Source: a bacterium (GTDB taxonomy: Bacteria; Acidobacteriota; Polarisedimenticolia; Polarisedimenticolales; Polarisedimenticolaceae). From it: a stretch of DNA of 64,000 bases. The notes beneath the pieces were generated by a model that worked only from the letters and a program-made list of their open reading frames with translations, made no database searches and was not told the origin of the DNA. Below are positions 44,698 through 51,769 of this stretch, piece by piece. The stretch is taken from contig JAAELQ010000200.1 in assembly GCA_024226515.1 (NCBI GenBank), positions 24,548 to 88,547 on the forward strand, given 5' to 3'. A program made the position numbers and the translations under genes. Positions within the stretch are counted from its first letter, which is position 1; each line of letters starts with the position of its first letter.

Positions 44698-47022
44698 TCA
44701 GGAGCCTCCGCCGACGTCGATCACGCAGCGCGCCTGGCACTGAGCGAGGGTCTCGAAGTTATTCTCGTTGCCGCCGCAGCCGCCCCAGATGAACTCCTCG
44801 CAGGCGCCCGTGAGCGGATTGTGGAACCAGCGCGGAAATACGCCGTCGCAAGGACCGACGTCGGGCGGCAGGCCGCAAACGCAGCGGCTCGCGGGGGTCC
44901 TCGGCTGGCAGTCGAAGCTGATCCCCAGCGGACCCTCCCCGTCCTCAAAGACCGCGGCGACCTGGAACATCCACACCCGTCCCGGGTGCGGGATCCCGGG
45001 GACCGCGGTGGAGGTCTGGGTCTCGCCCGGCTCGTAGCACGTGCCGGCGTCGGTCGGGGGGCCGCCGCCCGCGTGGATCTTGCGATAGACGTTGTACCAG
45101 AGGGCCTGGGGCACCGGGGCCCAGCGCAGCGCCGACTTGACGCGCATCTCGACCCGGCCGACGAGGCCGCCGCCCGCGAAGCACGCTCCGGGATGCTCGA
45201 CCGACGCACCGGCGGCCGCCGCCTCGCAGCGATTGGGGTAGGTCACGCCGTCGCAACCGCAAACCGGGTCGCATACCGCCGGGCAGGCGTCCGGCACCGG
45301 CTCGCACACGCCCTCGATGTCGCAGCAGCACTCGCCGTCGGGATAGCGGCAGTACTCGCCCTCGTCGCATTCGGCGCCGGTGAACCCGCCGCACACCTGG
45401 ACGCAGGCGCCGGGGTGCTCGATCGAGACGCCGGCCGCCTCGGCCTCGCACTCGTTGCCGTAGGTCACGCCGTCGCAGCCGCAGACCGGATCCCACACGT
45501 CCGGGCAGCCCTGCGGGATCTCGACGCAGACGCCGACGATGTCGCAGCAACACTGGCCCAGGGGCAGCTTGCAGAACTCGTCGTCGGGACACTCGATGCC
45601 GGTGAAGCCGCCGCAGATCTGCGGACAGACGTCACCCGTGTCTCCGGGGCACGTTGGGTTGCCGTCGGCGTCATTGCAGCGCCAGACGCCGTTTCCGCAG
45701 CAGGTGAAGCCGGTCGTGCAGTGCGCGGTGCCACCGATGTTGGGTTGATCCGCGGGATCGCAGCAGCGCGGCTCGCACGCCGCGCCGTCGAGTGCACAGG
45801 TCGACTCGCCCGTTGCGTCGTTACACTGCCATTCGCCGTCGCCGCAGCACGTGTGGCCCTCGAAGCAGATCGGATTGCCGAACTGGCCCGGCTCGTCCGC
45901 CGGCTCGCAGCAGTCCTCGCAGGCGATGCCGTCCACGTCGCACGTCGACTGGGCGCCGGCGTCGTTGCACTGCCACTCGCCGTCGGAGCAACAGGTGGCT
46001 CCCTCGAAGCACGGCGGGTTGCCGAAGCGTCCCGGCTCGTCGCCGAGGTCGCAGCACACTTCACAGTCCACGCCGTCCACATCGCACGTCGACTGGGCGC
46101 CGGCGTCGTTGCACTGCCACTCGCCGCTGGCACAGCACGTGTGGCCCTCGAAGCAGAATGGATTGCCGAACTGCCCCGGCTCCTCCACCGGGTCGCAGCA
46201 CTGCGAGTCGCAGGCCTCTCCCTGAACGTTGCATGTCGTCGCGCCGCTGTTGTCGATACACTGCCACTCTCCGTCGCCGCAGCAGACGGCGCCGAACGGG
46301 CAGGGTGTCGTTCCGGTCTGGCCTGGCTCGTCGGCGGGGTCGCAGCACATGCGCGGGCAGACGATGCCGTCGACGGGGCACGTCGACTGGGCGCCGGCGT
46401 CGTTGCACTGCCAGCCGCCGTCGGCGCAGCACGTCGCGCCCTCGACACAGGGTGGGTTGCCGAACAGCCCCGGCTGATCCGCGGGGTCGCAGCAGTCGAT
46501 GCAAGCGACGCCGTCGAGATCGCACGTCGAGCCGGCCGTCCCGTCGTTGCACTGCCAATCTCCGCTCGAGCAGCACGTCGCGCCCTCGAAGCAGGGAGGA
46601 GTGCTGCCGCTTCCGGGCTCGTGCGAGGGGTCACAACACTGCGAGTCGCAGGTGTCGCCGTCGATCGAACACGTCGACTGCCCCCCGGCGTCGTTGCACT
46701 GCCAGCCGCCGCTCGAGCAGCAGGTGGCGCCTTCGATGCAGACGGGATTGCCGAACAGCCCGGGTTCGTCGAGGGGGTCGCAACACGAAGCTTCGCAGAC
46801 CGGGCCTGTGTCGGCGCACGTCGTGATTCCTGTCGCGTCGTTGCATTGCCATGCACCGTCCGCGCAGCACACGGTTCCCGTAGCGCAGAACTGCTGACCG
46901 GTTTGGCCTGGGAATTCGGCCGGGTCGCAGCACGGGACCGTGTAGCTCGGCGTCTCGGCGTCACCGATCGCTATCGCGGAGCAAAGACAGAGCAGAAAAA
47001 GTGTAGTGCTTACGAACTTCAT
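44698..47022 (-). CDS. Secreted Cys-rich protein: nine 8-Cys repeats, two Kazal-like domains, FN3-like module, Kunitz domain
   Basis: Exported protein of 774 residues with signal peptide KFVSTTLFLLCLCSAIAIGD. From C31 to about residue 470 run nine tandem repeats of 47-50 residues, each CCDP...PG...C...CC..G.WQCND..G..TC...G..C with eight Cys. Two Kazal-type inhibitor-like units follow (DPVCGCDGVTYGNECEAEA and DPVCGCDGVTYPNRCEAAA), each preceded by a CGGFTG...CCCDI segment. Then comes an FN3-like module (WYNVYRK...EGPLGISF), and the last 60 residues are a Kunitz/BPTI domain (CGLPPDVGPCDG, FIWGGCGGNENNFETLAQC with its six Cys). GGAGG lies 8 nt before the ATG. Kazal and Kunitz domains inhibit serine proteases in animals; here inhibition is inferred. 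Third gene of a probable operon with the XRE-TPR regulator. Confidence 0.88.
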   Translation of the reverse strand: MKFVSTTLFLLCLCSAIAIGDAETPSYTVPCCDPAEFPGQTGQQFCATGTVCCADGAWQCNDATGITTCADTGPVCEASCCDPLDEPGLFGNPVCIEGATCCSSGGWQCNDAGGQSTCSIDGDTCDSQCCDPSHEPGSGSTPPCFEGATCCSSGDWQCNDGTAGSTCDLDGVACIDCCDPADQPGLFGNPPCVEGATCCADGGWQCNDAGAQSTCPVDGIVCPRMCCDPADEPGQTGTTPCPFGAVCCGDGEWQCIDNSGATTCNVQGEACDSQCCDPVEEPGQFGNPFCFEGHTCCASGEWQCNDAGAQSTCDVDGVDCEVCCDLGDEPGRFGNPPCFEGATCCSDGEWQCNDAGAQSTCDVDGIACEDCCEPADEPGQFGNPICFEGHTCCGDGEWQCNDATGESTCALDGAACEPRCCDPADQPNIGGTAHCTTGFTCCGNGVWRCNDADGNPTCPGDTGDVCPQICGGFTGIECPDDEFCKLPLGQCCCDIVGVCVEIPQGCPDVWDPVCGCDGVTYGNECEAEAAGVSIEHPGACVQVCGGFTGAECDEGEYCRYPDGECCCDIEGVCEPVPDACPAVCDPVCGCDGVTYPNRCEAAAAGASVEHPGACFAGGGLVGRVEMRVKSALRWAPVPQALWYNVYRKIHAGGGPPTDAGTCYEPGETQTSTAVPGIPHPGRVWMFQVAAVFEDGEGPLGISFDCQPRTPASRCVCGLPPDVGPCDGVFPRWFHNPLTGACEEFIWGGCGGNENNFETLAQCQARCVIDVGGGS

Positions 47023-47114
47023 GACGCGACCCTCCTCGGCGAGAATCTTCCGCAAGTTCGCCCTCGGGAGATAGCCGGTTCGCCCATTCGGGCGGCAGGA
47101 AGCTGTCGGCGCGC

Positions 47115-48056
47115 CTAGTCCGGAGTGGTCGGGCCCGGATCGGTCACGTCCGGTGGGGTCAGCCAGATCTGCAACGCGACGCGTTTGCGCGCGTCCTCGA
47201 CGTCGATCCACGAATCGCCGAAGAGCGTAACCGTCGCAGGACTGCCCCAGTCCGCCGATCCGGCGGCGCGACGCGCATAACCCAGCTCGGTCGCCGACTC
47301 GAACCACTCGAGCCAGATCGTGTCGCCGAGAACGCGCAGCAGCGGCTCCAGACCCTCCGCGTTGATTCCCGCCGGCACCGTCTGCTCGGAGGCGAACACG
47401 TCGCCCTCCCAGCGCCGCACCACGATCTCCCGTCCCGCCTGGAAATTGGTGCCGGGCTCGAGCTCGTAAGCCACCCGCGGCACCTGGCCCAGCACCGCGA
47501 CGGTCGGCTTTCGCGCCTGCTCGTCGACCGCCGAGACGCGCAGCGGCGCGAGCCAGTGGCCCGTCGTCGGATTGCGACGCGTCATCATCACTTTCGGCTC
47601 GTCCGAGTCGACCCACCACACCACGTGCACCGTCCCGTCGTGCTCGATGAACGCGCGCGGATCGATCTCGTCGTCGGTCGATGCCGTGAGGAAAACGATC
47701 GCGCTCCACTGCGTCCCGGTCCATGCCGAGAACGCGATGTCGTGATCCGTCCCGTTGTTGTAGGCCCATACGACAACGGGGCTTCCCGTGGTCGGATGCC
47801 AGACCACGTCGGGGCGACCGTCGTCGCGCGCCTCGCCGGAAGGGTTGAGCAGCGTTCCCACGGCCGCGGCGTTGCTGTAAGCCGCCCAGCCGAGCGTCGG
47901 GACGGGATCCGCTCCGTCCGTGATCGACAGACGATCCATCAGCAGCGTGTGCGCGCGCCCGGACCTGCGTGTGGCGCTGACCTCGGCATCGACGGGGACG
48001 ACCCATCCGAGGACGACGGCGAGGAACAACAGGGAGGCGGCGACACGGGTTCTCAT
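47115..48056 (-). CDS. Secreted beta-propeller-like protein
   Basis: Exported protein of 313 residues with signal peptide VAASLLFLAVVLGWVVPVDA. The body has BNR/sialidase-like repeats of the type GRPDVVWHPTTGSPVVVWAY, with DHDIAFSAWTGTQWS, TVHVVWWVDSDEPKVMMTRR and WEGDVFASEQTVPAG, which suggests a propeller that binds glycans or proteins. No enzyme active site is evident. Its ATG overlaps the stop of the upstream XRE-TPR regulator (ATGA at 48056-48053), and GGAGGAG lies about 10 nt upstream, so the pair is translationally coupled. The Cys-rich Kazal-Kunitz gene follows after 92 nt. Confidence 0.75.
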   Translation of the reverse strand: MRTRVAASLLFLAVVLGWVVPVDAEVSATRRSGRAHTLLMDRLSITDGADPVPTLGWAAYSNAAAVGTLLNPSGEARDDGRPDVVWHPTTGSPVVVWAYNNGTDHDIAFSAWTGTQWSAIVFLTASTDDEIDPRAFIEHDGTVHVVWWVDSDEPKVMMTRRNPTTGHWLAPLRVSAVDEQARKPTVAVLGQVPRVAYELEPGTNFQAGREIVVRRWEGDVFASEQTVPAGINAEGLEPLLRVLGDTIWLEWFESATELGYARRAAGSADWGSPATVTLFGDSWIDVEDARKRVALQIWLTPPDVTDPGPTTPD

Positions 48057-49315
48057 GGTGAACGCTCTCCTCCCGGGGCGCAGTACGCGTCCCGGAACTC
48101 CCTGATCTCCTCGACCCCGCGATGCTCGTCGAGACGAGCATACAGCTTGCGCAGGTAGGCCACGCGATGGCGGTCCGGATCCCCCGGATCGGCGTGCAAA
48201 CGGATCCGGTGCAGCAGCCACTCCGCACGAAACTCGGTCACCAGGTGGTTCCCGGGCTTGGCGATGGCCAGCGCCGCCGCGCCGCAAGCAGCGGCGCGCT
48301 CGGCGTCGCCTTGCTCCAGCGACACGCGACCCAGCTCGACCAGCCACAGCGCCTCCGCCGACGGCAGGTTGTAGCGCCGCGCCAGCTCGAGGGCGCGCAG
48401 GTAGCGCTGGCGCGCCTGGTCCAGCCGTCCCATGTCGCGTAGGCACGAACCGAGGTTGCCCTCGACGTTGACCTCGTGTTCGCGATCACCGGCGCGGCGC
48501 ACGAAGGCGCGGGCCTGCAGGAATGCGCGCCGCGCCTCGGCCGCAAGACCCGAAGCGTGCAACACCTCGCCTTTCTCGATCCACGCCCAACCCTGTGTCT
48601 TGGCGTCGCCCGCTTCCGTGGCGACGACGACCGCGCGCTCGGCCGCGTCGCGCGCGAGTGGCAGGCAGCCGGATTGCACCTGCAGCGCCGCCAGGATCAC
48701 GTAGGCCTGGGCCTGGAACAACGGCAAGCCGTCGGTCAGACCGATCGCTCGCTCGGCTCCCGCGCGCGCCGCGTTGATCGCGCCGCAACGGCGCAGGGCC
48801 GCGGCACGCGGGATCTCGATCGAGGCGGTCTTGCGTCGACGCTCCGTCGCGTTCGCGGGCGGATCGTTCGCCAGTCGATGCAGGATCACGTCGTAGTAGG
48901 CAACCGCGCGTCGGTGTCGGCCCGACCAGAAACTGCGGCTGGCCAGCACCTCGAGCTCGTCGAGCGTCAGGTCCCCGGTCTCCACCGTCTCGCCGCGGCT
49001 CAGCTCGAGTCGCTCGAGCACCTCTCCGGGCGAGACGTGCAACGTCCGGGACAGCGTGAGCAGAACGTCGAGGCCGGGCAGGTGCAGCCCGCGCTCGACC
49101 GCGCTGATCATGGCGCGCGAGACGCTGCCGGGTCGATTCCGGGTCAGCGCGGCGAGCTGATCCTGGCTGAGGTTCTGTGCCTCGCGCGCGCTGCGCAGGA
49201 ACAGGCCGATGTCCCTGGCGGCTCGCGAGGACTCACGGGGCGATCCGACAGGATCCTGTCGGGTCCGGTTCGCACCGGACGAACGTCGACCCTTCTGGCG
49301 GTCCGAACGAAGCAA
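48053..49315 (-). CDS. XRE-family HTH regulator with TPR domain
   Basis: A transcriptional regulator of about 420 residues. The HTH (about 36-98) reads IGLFLRSAREAQNLSQDQLA...MISAVERGLHLPGLDVLLTL, a lambda-repressor-type fold. TPR-like helices fill residues 120-400 (AVAYYDVILHRLA, NVEGNLGSCLRDMGRLDQA and RQRYLRALELARR). Proteins of this plan are often controlled by a peptide or protein bound to the TPRs. The start is uncertain: TTG 49315 with GGGGGA upstream is preferred, because longer readings run into the divergent promoter region. The stop overlaps the next gene by ATGA. The divergent DUF4097-like gene and the two secreted proteins downstream are its likely targets. Confidence 0.8.
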   Translation of the reverse strand: MLRSDRQKGRRSSGANRTRQDPVGSPRESSRAARDIGLFLRSAREAQNLSQDQLAALTRNRPGSVSRAMISAVERGLHLPGLDVLLTLSRTLHVSPGEVLERLELSRGETVETGDLTLDELEVLASRSFWSGRHRRAVAYYDVILHRLANDPPANATERRRKTASIEIPRAAALRRCGAINAARAGAERAIGLTDGLPLFQAQAYVILAALQVQSGCLPLARDAAERAVVVATEAGDAKTQGWAWIEKGEVLHASGLAAEARRAFLQARAFVRRAGDREHEVNVEGNLGSCLRDMGRLDQARQRYLRALELARRYNLPSAEALWLVELGRVSLEQGDAERAAACGAAALAIAKPGNHLVTEFRAEWLLHRIRLHADPGDPDRHRVAYLRKLYARLDEHRGVEEIREFRDAYCAPGGERSP

Positions 49316-49390
49316 TGAATGTCCCCCGACCCGGAAGTATACGTCGGTCTCGCCCGCCTGTGGCGTCAACTCGGTGCCGCGGCGGCGATT

Positions 49391-49421
49391 ACGAAAATGT
49401 GTTCGAAAATGGAGCTTTCGT
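49391..49421. promoter_or_regulatory. Repeat cluster in the XRE/DUF4097 divergent region
   Basis: Two direct copies of CGAAAATG (49392-49399, 49404-49411) and an inverted pair ACGAAA (49391-49396) / TTTCGT (49416-49421) lie in the 211-nt gap between divergent genes. Spacing of about one helical turn suggests an operator, possibly for the XRE regulator. The rest of 49316-49526 has no gene. Confidence 0.4.
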
Positions 49422-49526
49422 GATCGGCTTCGCACGATCGCCCTCTTCGAGCGCGGGTTTTCGGCGCATACTCGACGGCCCGCCGCTTGCTCGACGTCAT
49501 CGTCTCGATTCATGAAGGAGACCTCG

Positions 49527-50678
49527 ATGCTGCTTCGCACGACCGCGATGGTCTGCCTGCTCGCCTCCGCGATCCCCGCCGCGCACGCTCTCGAGTCCGT
49601 CGAGCGGACGATCGAGCAATCCCGTCCGTGGCAGCCCGGGACCACCGTGCGCGTCGCGAACCTGCTCGGCTCGATCGACGTGCGCGGAGCGGAGACGAAC
49701 GAGATTCGCCTCGAGGCGCTCGTCGTCGCCGAGGCCAAAACGCAATCGGAGGCGGCGGCGCTGGCCGAGTCGATCGCATTGCGTGAAGACGACGACGATT
49801 CGGTCGCGGGTTTCCGCGTCGGCTTCCCGCTGGAACGGCATCTGTCGCTGCGCCTGCCGAAGGCGGGTGTTGGCGGGGCGTTCGCACGCTGGACCGCGCC
49901 GATGATGCGGCGTGAGCTGACCGTCGAGTACGACGGGCACCTCGTTCGCATCGTCGGCGGTCGCAAGGCGACGGGCCTTGCCGTTCACCTGACGTTGACC
50001 GTACCGTTCGACGCGCCGGTCTCGGCGCGACAGTCGGTCGGTGCGATCCACGGTCGCGGAATCCGTGGATCGGTAGCTCTGGAGACGCAGACCGCGGACG
50101 TCATCGTGGAGCAGGCGTTCGGCGCCCTGGACATCCGGACGCTCAGCGGCGACATCGCGTTGAACAACTTCCAGGGCGACACGTTGAACGTGCGGACCGA
50201 GACCGGCGACGTGAAGTTGAAGCGGGTGCGCGCCGACGCCATGCAGCTGCGCAACGTGCGCGGCAACATCACCGCCGCCGACGTGACCGCACGGAAGCTG
50301 CGCGCCGAGAACGCGAGCGGAGAGATCAGGCTCGCCGGTGTCGAGCCGGCCACGGCGGACGTTACCACGGAATCGGGCAGCATCGACGTCGCGACGCGAC
50401 TGAAGACGACGAGTCAGGCGACCATCCACTCGGACAGCGGGAGCGTGACGCTGCGCATCGGCAAGCTGACCGGGATGGACCTGCACGCCGTGACGCGCTC
50501 GGGGGCGGTGAAGACGCTCGGCCTCGAGCTCGACAGGGTGGAGAGCGACGGCGAGCGCGCCAGTTTTCGCAGAGGTCGGGGCGGCCCGGAGGTCATCGTG
50601 ACCGCGGCGGCGGGCGATCTCACGGTCCGTCCGTTCGACGCGACGCGCCTGGAGATTCTCGTCGGCGACAACTGGTAG
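49527..50678 (+). CDS. Secreted DUF4097-like beta-helix protein
   Basis: Exported protein of 383 residues with signal peptide LLRTTAMVCLLASAIPAAHA. The rest is a right-handed beta-helix-like series of short strands of the DUF4097/DUF4098 type: IRTLSGDIALNNFQGDTLNV, then RTETGDVKLKRVRADAMQLR, NVRGNITAADVTARKLRAEN and ESGSIDVATRLKTTSQATIH. Such proteins are thought to be surface or adhesin-like, but the function is unproved. ATG 49527 has AAGGAG 6 nt upstream; an ATG 15 nt earlier is less well placed. It is divergent from the XRE-TPR regulator across a gap with repeats, so that regulator may control it. Confidence 0.82.
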   Translation: MLLRTTAMVCLLASAIPAAHALESVERTIEQSRPWQPGTTVRVANLLGSIDVRGAETNEIRLEALVVAEAKTQSEAAALAESIALREDDDDSVAGFRVGFPLERHLSLRLPKAGVGGAFARWTAPMMRRELTVEYDGHLVRIVGGRKATGLAVHLTLTVPFDAPVSARQSVGAIHGRGIRGSVALETQTADVIVEQAFGALDIRTLSGDIALNNFQGDTLNVRTETGDVKLKRVRADAMQLRNVRGNITAADVTARKLRAENASGEIRLAGVEPATADVTTESGSIDVATRLKTTSQATIHSDSGSVTLRIGKLTGMDLHAVTRSGAVKTLGLELDRVESDGERASFRRGRGGPEVIVTAAAGDLTVRPFDATRLEILVGDNW

Positions 50679-50737
50679 GCGCACATTCCCTGGATTTCCC
50701 GCGCGGACGGACTCCGCGGTGGCGAAGATCGGCCGAA

Positions 50738-50789
50738 CCTAGAAGAATTGGGCATCCGTTTTCCGCCAACGGGGCCCGGAACTTCTAGG
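50738..50789 (+). promoter_or_regulatory. 52-nt nested palindrome overlapping the ribosome-binding site of the isoprenoid operon
   Basis: Three nested inverted repeats: CCTAGAAG/CTTCTAGG (50738-50745, 50782-50789), GGGC/GCCC (50750-50753, 50774-50777) and CCGTT/AACGG (50756-50760, 50768-50772). They are separated by small loops and closed by a 7-nt loop. The 3' arm ends inside the Shine-Dalgarno AGGGAG (50787-50792) of the synthase gene at 50798. An RNA hairpin could therefore mask translation, or the DNA palindrome may be an operator. A smaller hairpin at 50702-50718 (CGCGGA/TCCGCG) could end the upstream transcript. No known riboswitch consensus recognised. Confidence 0.6.
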
Positions 50790-50797
50790 GAGCGGCC

Positions 50798-51751
50798 ATG
50801 GAATCCGACAACACGCGCGACGTCGCCGCCGCGGTCCGCACACCCCCGTTGCTGGATCACCTGCTCGAGCGCAGCAGTCGCACGTTCGCCCTGACGATTC
50901 CGTTGCTGCCGGAGCCCACGCGCTATGCCGTGACGGTGGCCTACCTGTTGTTCCGCGTCGCCGACACGCTCGAGGACGCCACGTCGTGGCCTCGGGGGCG
51001 CAAACTGCAGGAGCTCGCCGCGCTGAACGACCTGATCGAACAGCCGTCGACCGCGCGCGCGCGTGAGCTCGCCGACGCCTGGCTGACGGAACCGCCATGC
51101 GATCACGAGGGCTACTGCGAGCTACTGCAGAAGTTGCCCGACGTGATCGACGCGATGTCGTCTCTCACGCCGGGAACGACCGCCGAGATCGTCCGGCACA
51201 CGTCGCGCACGATCTCCGGCATGACCTCGTTCGTCGAGCGCGAGCAGCAGGGCCGCCTGCAGCTCGACGACATCCCCGATCTCAAGGCTTACTGCTACGC
51301 CGTCGCCGGCATCGTCGGTGAGATGTTGACCGAGCTATTCCTGGAGGATCGAGGTCAGCTGCAACCCGCCGCCGCCGAACTGCGGCGCGACGCGGCCGCG
51401 TTCGGCGAGGCGCTGCAACTGGTCAACATCTTGAAGGACTCGGCCGCCGATGCCGAGGAGGGCCGGTGCTATCTGCCCCCGACGGTGGATCGCTCGGCGG
51501 TGTTCGCGCTGGCGCGCGAGGACCTCGACCGCGCAGCCGGCTACTGCACGCGACTCGAGTCGGCAGAGGCGCCGTCCGGTGTCGTCGGCTTCACCGCGTT
51601 GCCCGTGCTGCTGGCCCGCGCGACCCTCGCGCGCGTCGAGGAGTCGGGTCCGGGCACGAAGCTGACGCGCCCCGAGGTGGTTTCGATCATCGCCTCGTTG
51701 CAGCAGGCGCTCGATCGGCGTCGTGTATCCGAGCTGTGGCAGCGCGGCTGA
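50798..51751 (+). CDS. Squalene/phytoene synthase family protein
   Basis: Head-to-head prenyl synthase of 317 residues that condenses two prenyl diphosphates, probably farnesyl diphosphate to a squalene precursor. The first Asp-rich motif is DTLED at residues 56-60, and the second region is QLVNILKDSAADAEEGRCYLP, both with their metal-binding acidic residues. CLP-type helices follow to SIIASLQQALDRR. No hopanoid cyclase or carotenoid gene is adjacent, so squalene and phytoene products cannot be told apart. A 52-nt palindrome stands just before the Shine-Dalgarno AGGGAG. The dxs gene follows 18 nt later, so precursor supply and use are probably co-expressed. Confidence 0.88.
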   Translation: MESDNTRDVAAAVRTPPLLDHLLERSSRTFALTIPLLPEPTRYAVTVAYLLFRVADTLEDATSWPRGRKLQELAALNDLIEQPSTARARELADAWLTEPPCDHEGYCELLQKLPDVIDAMSSLTPGTTAEIVRHTSRTISGMTSFVEREQQGRLQLDDIPDLKAYCYAVAGIVGEMLTELFLEDRGQLQPAAAELRRDAAAFGEALQLVNILKDSAADAEEGRCYLPPTVDRSAVFALAREDLDRAAGYCTRLESAEAPSGVVGFTALPVLLARATLARVEESGPGTKLTRPEVVSIIASLQQALDRRRVSELWQRG

Positions 51752-51769
51752 TTCCGGAGAGAACAACTC

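Noticed and set aside
45600..46930. Regularly spaced DNA repeats of about 147 nt that might suggest a CRISPR or minisatellite
   Set aside because: The units are in frame, code for the 8-Cys protein repeat, and lack the short identical repeat/unique spacer plan of CRISPR.
44821..47118. Plus-strand frame of 765 residues opposite the Cys-rich repeat gene
   Set aside because: Its regular pattern is only the mirror of the 8-Cys repeats; no signal peptide or domain.
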